Counted from the stretch's first letter, positions 1 to 8,506 are shown. The stretch is DNA of 22,941 nt from a bacterium (GCA_027622635.1 JAQBYK010000002.1:1-22941); one strand, 5' to 3'. Numbers and translations are program-made. Notes: generated by a model from the sequence alone, not told the origin.

Positions 1-74
1 TCAGTGCAAAACTTTATGGTAGAAGTAAAGTACTTCTTTCCTGGACTTAAACTTATATCAGGAAAAGGCCGGGG

Positions 75-100
75 GCGATGATGTATGGTACATCAATCGC
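75..100. repeat. Hairpin, 11 bp with one bulge
   Basis: GCGAT-GATGTA pairs with TACATC-A-ATCGC around a TGG loop, giving 11 base pairs with a single bulged A. It is the outermost of three hairpins at the left side of the GC-rich island. There is no adjacent T-run in either direction, so it is not a canonical terminator. Confidence 0.5.
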
Positions 101-133
101 TTACCCGACCTCGTCCCATGGGAGGGAACAGCC

Positions 134-157
134 CACGGACGCTTGAAGCGTCGTGGA
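134..157. repeat. Hairpin, 10 bp with one bulge
   Basis: CCAC-G-GACGCT pairs with AGCGTC-GTGG around a TGA loop, with one bulged G. It lies between the outer hairpin and the large palindrome near 214-256. The three together suggest a structured element or RNA, but no known family was recognised. Confidence 0.45.
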
Positions 158-213
158 CGTTACGACCGAAGGCTATATCCCTACCATTGTCACGTTGGAT
201 CGTCATCTCAGAT

Positions 214-256
214 AGAGGCGGCGCCCCGGGGATCAGATCCCCGAGACGCCGCCTCT
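214..256. terminator. Very stable GC-rich hairpin downstream of the minus-strand gene
   Basis: A 10-bp stem (214-223 with 247-256) continues through a symmetric 3x3 internal loop (CCC against AGA) into a near-perfect palindrome (227-234 with 236-243). It begins 27 nt past the stop codon of the minus-strand gene at 283, the usual place for a transcription end. No T-run follows on the minus strand, so it is either an atypical terminator, a 3' stabilising structure, or a palindrome belonging to a mobile element. Confidence 0.4.
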
Positions 257-282
257 TCGGTTGCGGCTGCTCGAAGGGCGAG

Positions 283-1023
283 CTAGGCCGCGATCGCCTG
301 CTGACGCTGCTGCATCCCCGGGACCACCGACTGCGCGGCGGAGGGGATCTCGAGCTGGAGCATGGGAGCGACGGTCTGCTTGTCGCGCTCGCTGATGGCC
401 TCCGGCGTGGTGGCCGCGGGCCCCTCACCGATGTAGTAGCCCACCACCGTGGTCAGGCCGTCGACGGTGTCGGCGGTCGAGGTCAGGTAGTGGTACATCG
501 TGTGGGGCTCGCTGCCGCCCATGACGCGGAAGATGTCGGCGAGCGACGCCAGCGTGAAGCCCTGGGCCTTGTCGTTGGCCTTGGCGAGCTGGCTCCGGAT
601 GTCGAGCAGGGCGGGACCGACGTCCTTCTTGTTGAAGCTGAACGCGGCGATCTGGTCGGCGTTGCCGTGGCCCGCGAAGACGCGGATGGCGTTGCCGAGG
701 ATGTTGCGCTGCAGCGTGGCGAGGGCGACGTGGTTGTACTTGGGGTGGTTGAAGTAGGCCTCGATCTTGGTGATCGCCTGCATGACCTGGCCGCGGACGC
801 TCTCCGGGACCGTGTCGAGGAAGGCGGCGTTGGGCTTCTGGTTGCCGTCCTCGTCGATGGCGTCGTTCGAGGCCTTCCAGCCGGCCCAGCGCAGGGTCTG
901 CAGGAAGACGCTCTCGGAGCTGCCGTTGGTGGTCAGCGCGGTGATCGCGTAGGTGAAGGCGGTGGCCAGCAGGGCGACGAGCGCCGCCATGAGGGCCGTG
1001 GGGTTGTAGATCTTGGTGTTCAT
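283..1023 (-). CDS. Unrecognised membrane-anchored or exported protein in GC-rich island
   Basis: The predicted 246-residue product is not one I recognise. Residues about 9-30 form one strongly hydrophobic segment that would act as a signal anchor or uncleaved signal peptide; the rest is a soluble, mixed-charge domain with an alanine/glutamine-rich tail. There are no cysteines and no catalytic motif I can name. I chose the ATG at 1023 because it puts the hydrophobic segment near the N-terminus and a GGAG lies about 12 nt upstream; a GTG at 1083 would add 20 polar residues. GC content and codon use differ sharply from every other gene here. A longer plus-strand frame through the same DNA has a low-complexity Gly/Val/Leu/Asp/Arg composition typical of an antisense shadow, which supports the minus frame. 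Confidence 0.6.
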   Translation of the reverse strand: MNTKIYNPTALMAALVALLATAFTYAITALTTNGSSESVFLQTLRWAGWKASNDAIDEDGNQKPNAAFLDTVPESVRGQVMQAITKIEAYFNHPKYNHVALATLQRNILGNAIRVFAGHGNADQIAAFSFNKKDVGPALLDIRSQLAKANDKAQGFTLASLADIFRVMGGSEPHTMYHYLTSTADTVDGLTTVVGYYIGEGPAATTPEAISERDKQTVAPMLQLEIPSAAQSVVPGMQQRQQAIAA

Positions 1024-1174
1024 ATCGGTAAGAGTCTCCCGGGTACGCTGTTGTGCGTCCCATTCAGTGTATGCGGTTGCCACCCCCGCGGGTTTTTTTT
1101 AACCTCAAGTCATCTGTTCATGGAGTTTTTTAAGCTCCTTTAGATGGGGTAATTCCCTTTCCATGATCAGTGCT

Positions 1175-1229
1175 TTTAGATGTGGCAGTTTGAATACAAG
1201 CTAATTGTATACAAACGGCCACATCTAAA
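1175..1229. repeat. Long imperfect inverted repeat
   Basis: Two 25-nt arms (1175-1199 and 1205-1229) are reverse complements with only two mismatches, around the 5-nt loop GCTAA. Weaker pairing (CCATGATC with GATCACGG) continues outside the arms. No run of T adjoins the stem. The size and symmetry fit a miniature mobile-element remnant, a recombination site or a processed RNA hairpin rather than a simple terminator. Confidence 0.65.
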
Positions 1230-1429
1230 GTTTGGATCACGGATATGTGAATAATGGTAGTTATATTGCCTGATTCCCAAGGAACGTGTGCTGAACAAAT
1301 CTGTTAAGCTAAATCCAACACAATTAAAAGGACCCTACTAGATAGAAACACTCAAATCAACACTAAAATAATCAAGGGCTTGCGGGAACACAAAGAATAT
1401 TGCATAGTATACCTGCCAAATCAGTACCC

Positions 1430-1450
1430 CTCCCCGATAACATCGGGGAG
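1430..1450 (-). terminator. Stem-loop 3' of amt
   Basis: CTCCCCGAT pairs perfectly with ATCGGGGAG over 9 bp around an AAC loop, 29 nt beyond the amt stop codon. The minus-strand sequence after the stem lacks a proper T-run, so it may be a weak terminator or a 3' end-stabilising stem. Confidence 0.4.
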
Positions 1451-1479
1451 AGCCTGCAAAAGACATTAGAAATTGAAGA

Positions 1480-2790
1480 TTATTTGTTCGCAACTCTCTC
1501 TCCCATTGGTCTTTCGTGTTTTTCAACCATTCTTGCTGACCTATCTTCAGACATAACTGGGGCCATATATGCACTGAAATCGGGATATGCAGCTTGTCCA
1601 TGTTTCAAATCCAAGCCTTCATCTTCTTCCTTTTCGCTCGCCCTCACACCAACAGTTACCTCAAGTAATTTAAAGACAATCAAAGAACCGGTAAAAGTGA
1701 ATGCCCCTACAGCAAGAACTCCAATGAATTGAGTTAAGAGCAATGAGCCACCACCACCATAAAATAATCCACCATCTAAGGCGAAAAGCCCAACCGACAT
1801 TGTGCCCCACACCCCGGCTACCAAATGCACAGGTATCGCACCGACAGCATCGTCCAATCGCATTTTTTCCAACAGCTCCATACCAATAATTACTGCCACT
1901 CCACCACCAAATCCAATGAGAATTGCAGCCATGGGACTAACAAATGCACAGGGTGCGGTAATAGCAACAAGTCCGCCAAGCGCACCATTTAGCGCAAATC
2001 CGGCATTGGCAATTTTTGTTCTTATCCATCCAAGGAGAAGAGCCCCTACAACACCGGCTGCGGCAGCAAGTTGAGTATTTATAGCTACGAGCGAGATGGC
2101 ACTGGCATTTTCAAAACCTTCTGCAGCAAGTTGTGATCCCGGATTAAATCCAAACCAACCAAACCAAAGTATGAATACGCCCAAAGCAGCAAGGGGGATA
2201 GAGTGTCCATCAAACCTCTTTTGGTCATAATTTTTCTTGAAGCGACCTTTACGGGCACCAATAATGATAACTCCGGCCAAAGCTGCCCATCCGCCAACGG
2301 AATGAACGACAGTACTTCCCGCAAAATCCATGAAGCCCATCTCACTTAGCCAACCACCACCCCAAATCCAATGTCCAACCACTGGATACAAGAGTGCTGT
2401 TAAAACAATGCTAAACACAACGTAAGCTCCAAATTTTGTTCTTTCCGCAACTGCGCCGGAAACAATAGTTGCCGCAGTAGCGGCAAAAACAGCCTGAAAC
2501 AAAAAGAATGCCAGAGTCGGTACACTCCCCCAAACTTCAGGAATGCCACTCATTCCAATAAATTCAGACCCAAAGAGCCCATTGCCGGCTCCAAACATTA
2601 TACCGAAGCCAAAAATAAAAAAAGCCAAAGTACCGAATGACACATCAAGAAGATTTTTCATGATTATATTCACAGCATTTTTTGCTTTAGTGAAGCCGGC
2701 TTCAAGCAATGCAAAACCTGCCTGCATGAAAAATACCAAAAACGCGGCGATCAGTACCCAAGCTGTATCAAGACCTGAGATTGCTTCCAT
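1480..2790 (-). CDS. amt: Ammonium transporter, Amt family
   Basis: This 436-residue polytopic membrane protein conducts ammonium/ammonia into the cell. The chain opens straight into the first helix with the family's DTAWVL motif and the FMQAGFALLEAG segment, so there is no separate signal peptide. The phenylalanine-gate region and SGAVAERTKF lie near residues 97-120. The periplasmic recruitment aspartate (D155, in MDFAGST) and both pore histidines (H163 in VVHSVGG and H322 in PVHLVAG) are present. The cytoplasmic tail keeps the GLD...HG..AYPDF region used for PII/GlnK control, but no glnK gene is in the window. Hydrophobic stretches are consistent with the family's 11 helices and the length is normal. 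No Shine-Dalgarno site is visible. The next gene upstream lies 181 nt away on the same strand, so amt is probably transcribed by itself. Confidence 0.96.
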   Translation of the reverse strand: MEAISGLDTAWVLIAAFLVFFMQAGFALLEAGFTKAKNAVNIIMKNLLDVSFGTLAFFIFGFGIMFGAGNGLFGSEFIGMSGIPEVWGSVPTLAFFLFQAVFAATAATIVSGAVAERTKFGAYVVFSIVLTALLYPVVGHWIWGGGWLSEMGFMDFAGSTVVHSVGGWAALAGVIIIGARKGRFKKNYDQKRFDGHSIPLAALGVFILWFGWFGFNPGSQLAAEGFENASAISLVAINTQLAAAAGVVGALLLGWIRTKIANAGFALNGALGGLVAITAPCAFVSPMAAILIGFGGGVAVIIGMELLEKMRLDDAVGAIPVHLVAGVWGTMSVGLFALDGGLFYGGGGSLLLTQFIGVLAVGAFTFTGSLIVFKLLEVTVGVRASEKEEDEGLDLKHGQAAYPDFSAYMAPVMSEDRSARMVEKHERPMGERVANK

Positions 2791-2971
2791 AGATTTAGGG
2801 GTTAATAAATAAATCTAATTTACCTAATTACATTCTTGAGAGATCTCAATCAAGCCCAAAAGAATCACAGGCAATCACTGTCGAAACTTCTGACAGTTAT
2901 TAAAAATCACACGAACAAAAACCAAACTCGTACATTTGCATGAGATATGTTGAAAAAACTTACAACTTGCA

Positions 2972-4504
2972 TTATCCGGTAATATATTCCTTGATAAGTC
3001 TTGCCCCCTTTTGAAGATTTGAGAAAGTTACATTCGGTAATGAACCTCTTGCGAAAGTTCTGTAGTCTTTCTTCTCACGCTCAGCCTCTGAGAAAAACAT
3101 GTTGGCAGGTATTAGAACAACACCTTGCCTGGCCAATCCGCAAAAAAGCTCTTCCCCACAAAGACCCTCTTTCCTTTGACCCGGGATTTCCAGTAAGTCA
3201 AAACAAGTGTAGTAAAGATTTTTGTTATAATCGAGTCCAAGAATCTCATGAAAACTCTCCATGTTAGATCTAATTCTTTTCAAATACTCATTCCTGTCAT
3301 CATCCCCAAAAATCATATGGGCAATTCCCAAATATTGAGATGGGCCGGGCACAAAAGTCACATGCTGGAATTCACCCTGAATCCCACCGGGAGCCTTAGC
3401 AAAAACGAGTAAGGACATGAGGTCGGGAGCAATTTTTTCAGGTTTCCCAAGCATCCTCCATATATATTCCTGAGCCTCTTTTGCAATAATGTACTCACCA
3501 AATCTAAGTCCTGTTGACCTCTCAATTTTACTGCGACCTCCTATCATAATTGTCCTTTTCCTCGCAAAATGCATAATATTTTTAGTCCTCTCAAAGAAAA
3601 AATCGCTATAAACTTCATCCGAAACTATAAGAATATCCCTTTCTTCGGCGAACTCACCAATACGTCGCATAAATTCCTCATCATTCATAAATCCTGTAGG
3701 ATTATTAGGATCGATTAGACAGATTAATTTGAGATTATCTGGAGCTTCAGCAAGGATTTCATCCAAATCACCAACAACTTTCCCTGTAGCCGGATCAATG
3801 GGAATAGAGAAAGTATTTAAACCGCGGTTTTCAATAATTGTATTGTAAGGAGCATATACTGGTGAATTGAGCAGAACAGTATCGCCTTTCTTCAAGAACC
3901 CAACTTTCTCGTCACATAGAACCTTAAAAATAGTCCCAATGCCATGAGAAACACCCTGCATCAAAATCAAATCCCTGTAATCGATTTCCAAGCCAAGTAA
4001 CTTGTTATAATGGTGGGCAATAACGGTCCTCACCAGAGGCTCTCCATTGGGAATGTGATATGATCCACCGGAAACCGTGGAATACTTAAACATCTCAAAA
4101 ATAATTTCCCTTTTATCCCAGCCCAGGCCCTGCTCACTTGCGTACTTGCCAATTCTTGTAAGAAAAAAATAGAAGTTTTTAAGTAGTCTCTCAGCTTTGC
4201 TTGGGGAATAAGTTTCCTGAGCCATATCCTGGATCTTTTTCCATAAAACGTCATAATCGTCCCTATTATCAGAAGCAAAATGATGGCTTGGATTGTTGAA
4301 CATCATATCTATTTCAAGGAGGAATGAATAAAACTCTCTACCCTTAACGGAAGGAGAAAAACCATATCCGGGATCACCACGTGAGAGATCTACAACATTT
4401 TCAGTTCCAACACTTTCATCGGCAATATCGCGGAGAACACGGAAAATCCTAAAAGGATTGTCCAGTTCCAGATCAAAGCCCCATTTGTTATCACGAAGTT
4501 TCAT
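2972..4504 (-). CDS. Fold-type I PLP aminotransferase, aspartate 4-decarboxylase-like
   Basis: A 510-residue PLP enzyme of the aspartate aminotransferase superfamily. Visible motifs are DPNNPTG (265-271), SDEVYSD (about 295-301), the SK pair with PLP lysine K326 in GGRSKIERS, and the substrate-carboxylate arginine R334 in GLRFGE. Class I aminotransferases usually have about 400 residues; the extra ~100 at the N-terminus, with a SRGDPGYGF segment and a FYSFLLEIDMM helix, resemble bifunctional aspartate aminotransferase/aspartate 4-decarboxylases (about 530 residues). The activity could therefore be aspartate to alanine plus CO2, or plain transamination; the sequence does not settle it. The gene starts 27 nt after the PiT-like gene on the same strand, which suggests co-transcription. 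Its start is the only ATG that keeps the N-terminal region intact. Confidence 0.85.
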   Translation of the reverse strand: MKLRDNKWGFDLELDNPFRIFRVLRDIADESVGTENVVDLSRGDPGYGFSPSVKGREFYSFLLEIDMMFNNPSHHFASDNRDDYDVLWKKIQDMAQETYSPSKAERLLKNFYFFLTRIGKYASEQGLGWDKREIIFEMFKYSTVSGGSYHIPNGEPLVRTVIAHHYNKLLGLEIDYRDLILMQGVSHGIGTIFKVLCDEKVGFLKKGDTVLLNSPVYAPYNTIIENRGLNTFSIPIDPATGKVVGDLDEILAEAPDNLKLICLIDPNNPTGFMNDEEFMRRIGEFAEERDILIVSDEVYSDFFFERTKNIMHFARKRTIMIGGRSKIERSTGLRFGEYIIAKEAQEYIWRMLGKPEKIAPDLMSLLVFAKAPGGIQGEFQHVTFVPGPSQYLGIAHMIFGDDDRNEYLKRIRSNMESFHEILGLDYNKNLYYTCFDLLEIPGQRKEGLCGEELFCGLARQGVVLIPANMFFSEAEREKKDYRTFARGSLPNVTFSNLQKGARLIKEYITG

Positions 4505-4531
4505 GAATATTTTTAAAACATAAGCACTCTA

Positions 4532-5605
4532 TCAGTTGAACATATCAATTTCCATTAATAATGAAAAATCAAAGTCTCCTCTTGTAAGCCAAGCCATTAG
4601 TAGTGAGACCAAGAGGCCTATACTTGCAAATGCCAAGTCCTTCATAACTAATCCCAATGTCCTTGTATATGGTTTGTCGTGACCTGTGAATCTGGCAAGG
4701 GAAACCTCTCTACCGGCTAATAATCCCAAAAATACCCAAGTAGTACTCATAGGAAGATTATTCCAGGTTTTGAAAACAAGCAGAATTGTTCCAAAAACCA
4801 GATCTATTATTGTTGCTGCTCTGACATCTACTACATCGGTTTTTTCTGTAATTATTTCTTGAATTCGCCCACCTCGGAGAAATAGTAAAAGCCCCATCCC
4901 AAAAAATAGGAAGACTACCATTACCAATACTTGGTTAAGAGAAAGTGCTCGTGGAAGGAAAACCGCAACGTTAGCCAAATCCTGCATCAACCATGTAATC
5001 CATAAATATGAAGTAGCAATCCATTGAAATACTCTCCATCCACTTTCATTATACTTCTCCTTAAAGAATATTTTCTTATTCATTAGTTCTCCTACGACTG
5101 CCCAGATTAATAACGCCGACACAAATGCCACAAAATAACCTATAAATGTCTTTTCAAGCATTGCTCCAATTGTCTTTGAGTTACTAAAGACAGCCAGTAA
5201 CAAGAATGTTGTACTAACAGGCATTTTGAAACGTGTAAGAATCAAAAGTACAACCGGTGCAAGAAGTTGTAACAAGTGAAATTCATTTGGTTCCGGAATG
5301 CGCTCAAGTCGTCCAAAAGCTACGTCCCCAGAGTTACTGTACCAGCCATAAAGCATTACTGCAGATAATATACCCCCTATAAACAGCCACAATATCCACC
5401 ATTTTGTTTTTTTATTTGAGGATATAAAAGTACCGAGTGTTTGGATGCTGTCATTTGAGATAGCGCTATAACCTGCCAATGCAAAGCCTATCCACATTGC
5501 GATTACAGCTTGATTGTAGAAAATTGCACAAGCTACGACAAACAGCCCCATTAGCAGAAGGAATTTGCCTTCACGCATTAGGAACGTCTCATTTTTTCTA
5601 ATCAT
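4532..5605 (-). CDS. PiT-like inorganic phosphate (anion) permease
   Basis: A 357-residue, very hydrophobic protein with the two-fold internal repeat of the PiT/Pho-4 family. The N-terminal half carries ISNDSIQTLGT (49-58) and MPVSTTF (128-134); the C-terminal half carries QDLANVAV (208-215) and LPMSTTWVFLG (284-294). These match the paired ND and P-S-T-T signatures of sodium- or proton-coupled phosphate transporters, though the loops are short and the match is divergent, so another anion is possible. The first ATG overlaps a minus-strand TATAAT (5604-5609). If that is the real -10 box, translation would begin at the ATG of residue 10 (5578), which also sits nearer the first helix. It leads a probable two-gene unit with the aminotransferase downstream. 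Confidence 0.75.
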   Translation of the reverse strand: MIRKNETFLMREGKFLLLMGLFVVACAIFYNQAVIAMWIGFALAGYSAISNDSIQTLGTFISSNKKTKWWILWLFIGGILSAVMLYGWYSNSGDVAFGRLERIPEPNEFHLLQLLAPVVLLILTRFKMPVSTTFLLLAVFSNSKTIGAMLEKTFIGYFVAFVSALLIWAVVGELMNKKIFFKEKYNESGWRVFQWIATSYLWITWLMQDLANVAVFLPRALSLNQVLVMVVFLFFGMGLLLFLRGGRIQEIITEKTDVVDVRAATIIDLVFGTILLVFKTWNNLPMSTTWVFLGLLAGREVSLARFTGHDKPYTRTLGLVMKDLAFASIGLLVSLLMAWLTRGDFDFSLLMEIDMFN

Positions 5606-5700
5606 TATATAATGAATTAATTTAATTGTTTTATTATATGTGTGCTACCGGACAAACTAGAGTTCACCGTGCACTTGAAGTTGCCTATTGTAATTTAAAA

Positions 5701-5735
5701 TAGACTAAAGAAGTTTTTTTAAAAAATCCAGTCTA
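5701..5735 (-). terminator. Probable terminator 3' of gshF
   Basis: On the minus strand TAGACT pairs with AGTCTA around an inner A/T stem (TTTTTT with AAAAAA) and an asymmetric internal loop, followed by TTTTAAATT. It begins nine bases past the gshF stop. Stability is modest because the core is all A/T. Confidence 0.4.
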
Positions 5736-5743
5736 AAAAATGC

Positions 5744-8203
5744 TCAAAATCCAAGAAGCTTGAGAATTGCCTTTGCTGCTGCGCATTTCCTTCCCTTTAC
5801 CGGATATTCATGCATTTGAAGTGCAGGATTGTAATTTAATTCTATCACTGAGTATTTTCCATTAGAAATTATGATATCGGCTCCGCAAATCCTGGCCTTG
5901 ACTAGTCGGGCAGCTTTTTCTGCGATCCTCTTGAGATAATCCGGAGTCGTGTCTGTGCAATCTATCGGATCTCCACCGGTGGCTACATTTGAATTTGTTC
6001 TCAGGAAGATTTGTTTCCCATCTTTTGGAATACTTTTAAAGTTCAGTCCCAGCGATTTTAAATGATCCATTTCTACATTTCCTTTTTTGATAGAATAGTG
6101 ATTGAAAAACTTATAATTTTTTGCATCATCATTTTTTATATCAATCAGCTGTGAAATATTATGTATTCCGTCTCCTGTGACATTTGATGGTATACGATTT
6201 AAGACCGAAATCGTCTTATAATCAACCAACAAAAAGCGATACTCTTCGCCTTTTACATATTCTTCCACCATAACGGAATTGTCATATACAAATGCTTCTT
6301 TTACTGCTTTGACATATTGATCCTTATTACACGGCTCTACAAAAGAGATCCCAATTCCATAATTTGTAGACACAGGTTTAACTACACACTTAATCTTGGA
6401 AAATCTGGCGTAATCGGCTATAGCGCTCTTCACATCTTCATACATTTCTCCAAAAGGTACTTTGATGCCGTTTTCTCCAAGGATTTGTTTAGTTATGACC
6501 TTGTTATCCATTATCAAATAGGACATAAAACTGTCTTTTTCCGTTTTAGATGCTTGTTTTACGTAATGATGCTTTCTTCCTTTTGACAAAAGAATAAAGT
6601 TTTCTTTACGATCAAGAATTTCAACCCTTATGCCTTTTTTCAGCGCTTCTTTAATAAGGATTTGTGTTGATGCTTCCATGTCCTCATGCCCATCAAGCAA
6701 AGTTTCCTCAATTATTTCTACATTTTCCTGATCTTTTAAGGATTTTGCTGAAATCTTCTGAAACTTTTCTTCAATATCTTGCTTTAAAGTTTCATTATTA
6801 AAAGTTTTCTTGTGCATTTTGGCCAGTCTGGTTCCGAACATCGTATGCCCTTCCTTTTTCGCACTCATTTCCGCAAGGATCTTGGCTGAAGGGGTTAGAG
6901 ATGGATCTTCAAGCTTTCTTATTTCACTGTCCAGGCACATTCCATATCTATTCTTCTTAAAATTTCTATCCATTAATTCCGCAACAATTTTCATGTCATC
7001 AAGAATTTTTCCAGCCCATTGTTTTAGATCAACCGATTTCCCTCTGTTATTAAGTTTTAGCCCTGCCTTTCGCCCATAAAGAGCAACTTTATTTTGATTA
7101 TCAGTTATTATTTTTTCTTCTTTCCTGCTTATTCCCGGGCTTTCCTTAAATAGGCAATAAACCAGGAAAGTATAAAGAAAACACATCTGATCCTTACGCA
7201 ATCCAATGGCTTCGTAGGGATTGATGTCTACAGCTCTTACCTCAACATATTTTATTCCTCCTCTTTCTAAGGCCATTAATGGAGTTTCACTCTCTTGCAA
7301 TCCGGGTTTTGGTCTAATGCGAGAATAATGCTCATTTTCTATCTGAAGAATATTTTCATTTAAGCCCTCAAATCCCTTGTACCTCGGACTTGGCATTGAT
7401 ATCGCACATTTTAGGTCGTATATGTATTCATCCAGGTTGTTGAAAGAAATGGCCAACTGATTTTGCACAACACTATAGTAACCAACATCGCTAAGCCGTA
7501 ATGATGTGGCATTTTCTCCGTATAATGTTCTTCTGTCGAGTTTTTTAAGAGCCTTGTTTTTCCTGTCAATGTAGCTTTTATCTACTGCAGGAGTAGCGCC
7601 GAACAAATAAGTATTTACCCAGCTATATCTCAGAAAGTTGCGAGCCAGCTTCAAGTAGGATTCCGAGATGAATTTCTGTCTATCCGCTTTTCCTCCATAC
7701 ATTTTATGGATTTTATCCCAAAATTTTTGTGAAAAAGAAAAGTTGTAATGAGTACCTGAAACAGTCTGCATTTTTCTGCCATAGCGATAACCCAATCCAA
7801 GTCGGTATTTGGTTCTTTTTAGGCCTTCTCTTGATTTCCCAAATTGTGCAAGCGGTATGTCTTTCTCTTTTGGAAGTATGCACGGCATACTCATTGGCCA
7901 AATATATTCATCCTTAAGGTTCTTATAAATATATAGGTGAACATCTTTCAAGAATGACAAAGTGTCTTCCTCTTTTTTAAATACCGGAGTTACGAGCTCC
8001 AGCTGAGACTCTGCGAAATCCGTAGTTATGTATGGGTGCTTTAATGCTGAGCCCAATTCTTTCGGATGAAGTTTTTGTGAGAGTTCGGAGTTTTTGTCTA
8101 TACGAAGACATTCTCTCTCAATTCCATGTTCGGAATCTTTAAGTAGCTTAAAGTTGCTACTCCTATTAAAAGTTTCCAGGATTTGTTTGAATTTCCAGGA
8201 CAT
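5744..8203 (-). CDS. gshF: Bifunctional glutamate-cysteine ligase/glutathione synthetase (GshF type)
   Basis: This 819-residue fusion makes glutathione from glutamate, cysteine and glycine with two ATP. The N-terminal ~480 residues are a class I glutamate-cysteine ligase: GIEREC (27-32), TTDFAESQLELVTP (60-73), WPMSMPC (102-108), GTHYNFSF (150-157) and EVRAVDINPYEAIGL (321-335). The C-terminal ~270 residues are an ATP-grasp ligase: KPVSTNYGIGI (609-619), VEEYVKGEEYR (646-656), RTNSNVATGGD (735-745) and ELNYNPALQMHEYP (788-801). It is slightly longer than the ~750 residues usual for GshF; the extra length is spread between domains and no motif is lost. The ATG follows the TAA of the glutaredoxin gene with no gap (TAAATG), so the two are almost certainly translated together. 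Having synthesis and a glutathione-dependent reductase in one operon supports a functional glutathione pool. Confidence 0.95.
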   Translation of the reverse strand: MSWKFKQILETFNRSSNFKLLKDSEHGIERECLRIDKNSELSQKLHPKELGSALKHPYITTDFAESQLELVTPVFKKEEDTLSFLKDVHLYIYKNLKDEYIWPMSMPCILPKEKDIPLAQFGKSREGLKRTKYRLGLGYRYGRKMQTVSGTHYNFSFSQKFWDKIHKMYGGKADRQKFISESYLKLARNFLRYSWVNTYLFGATPAVDKSYIDRKNKALKKLDRRTLYGENATSLRLSDVGYYSVVQNQLAISFNNLDEYIYDLKCAISMPSPRYKGFEGLNENILQIENEHYSRIRPKPGLQESETPLMALERGGIKYVEVRAVDINPYEAIGLRKDQMCFLYTFLVYCLFKESPGISRKEEKIITDNQNKVALYGRKAGLKLNNRGKSVDLKQWAGKILDDMKIVAELMDRNFKKNRYGMCLDSEIRKLEDPSLTPSAKILAEMSAKKEGHTMFGTRLAKMHKKTFNNETLKQDIEEKFQKISAKSLKDQENVEIIEETLLDGHEDMEASTQILIKEALKKGIRVEILDRKENFILLSKGRKHHYVKQASKTEKDSFMSYLIMDNKVITKQILGENGIKVPFGEMYEDVKSAIADYARFSKIKCVVKPVSTNYGIGISFVEPCNKDQYVKAVKEAFVYDNSVMVEEYVKGEEYRFLLVDYKTISVLNRIPSNVTGDGIHNISQLIDIKNDDAKNYKFFNHYSIKKGNVEMDHLKSLGLNFKSIPKDGKQIFLRTNSNVATGGDPIDCTDTTPDYLKRIAEKAARLVKARICGADIIISNGKYSVIELNYNPALQMHEYPVKGRKCAAAKAILKLLGF

Positions 8204-8452
8204 TTATGCTTTAAGAAGATCCATTAATTTTCCTTCTTCGTGAAGCTTGGCAATATCCGAGTAACCGCCAAGGCATTTTTCACCGACAAAAATCTGGGGT
8301 ACTGTTGTAAAACCGGATTTTTCCGATAATTCCATCATTTTTTCCGGTGTATCGGTAATGTCATGTTCCTTGAACTCCACATTCAAAGATTTCAGTAGTG
8401 CCTTTGCCTTCATGCAATATGGACAATAATTTTTTGTATATATATCTACCAT
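8204..8452 (-). CDS. grxC: Glutaredoxin, GrxC type
   Basis: An 82-residue dithiol glutaredoxin. It has the CPYC active site (C10 and C13), the cis-proline motif TTVPQIF (about 49-55) and the glutathione-binding GGYSD (62-66), so it should reduce disulfides or glutathionylated proteins with glutathione. It is the first gene of the operon with gshF, whose ATG abuts this TAA. The promoter puts the -10 box only 6 nt before the ATG and there is no Shine-Dalgarno site, which suggests a leaderless transcript. The symbol reflects family type rather than proven orthology. Confidence 0.95.
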   Translation of the reverse strand: MVDIYTKNYCPYCMKAKALLKSLNVEFKEHDITDTPEKMMELSEKSGFTTVPQIFVGEKCLGGYSDIAKLHEEGKLMDLLKA

Positions 8453-8458
8453 GATTTT

Positions 8459-8487
8459 AGTATAACTTATGTTCGCATTTCTTTTAA
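8459..8487 (-). promoter_or_regulatory. Promoter of grx-gshF operon
   Basis: Minus strand: -35 TTAAAA (8482-8487), 17-nt spacer, -10 TATACT (8459-8464), then exactly 6 nt to the grx ATG. The expected start of transcription is the A of the ATG. Confidence 0.6.
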
Positions 8488-8506
8488 GTGCTTTTTGTCA
8501 CAACTA

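Larger units (their letters stand above)
1..1092. other. GC-rich island of atypical composition
   Basis: From about position 65 to 1092 the DNA is clearly GC-rich (roughly 60% or more by eye), whereas the rest of the window is AT-rich; the first ~60 bases are also AT-rich. The change at 1092/1093 is abrupt: CCCGCGGG is followed at once by eight T. The island contains one plausible minus-strand gene and several strong hairpins to its left. It may be horizontally acquired DNA or a chimeric assembly join; the sequence alone does not separate these. Confidence 0.7.
1093..1479. other. Intergenic region, no gene seen
   Basis: This 387-nt AT-rich stretch separates the GC-rich island from the amt stop codon. 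I see no supported coding frame and no tRNA. It contains a T8 run directly at the composition junction, a long imperfect inverted repeat (1175-1229) and a short GC-rich stem (1430-1450) behind amt. The remaining sequence between about 1245 and 1425 shows nothing I can name. Confidence 0.6.

Noticed and set aside
1085..1100. CCCGCGGG followed by T8 as a plus-strand terminator
   Set aside because: At most 4 bp can pair around a usable loop, and no plus-strand gene precedes it; it is more informative as the composition junction.
85..1143. 352-codon plus-strand open frame across the GC-rich island
   Set aside because: Its composition is low-complexity (Gly, Val, Leu, Asp, Arg) with no domain-like pattern, as expected for the antisense of a GC-rich gene; the minus-strand frame has a natural protein composition and a signal anchor.
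2877..2897. ACTGTC/GACAGT hairpin between the aminotransferase and amt as a terminator
   Set aside because: Six base pairs with a 9-nt loop and no T-run on the transcribed strand; too weak to call.
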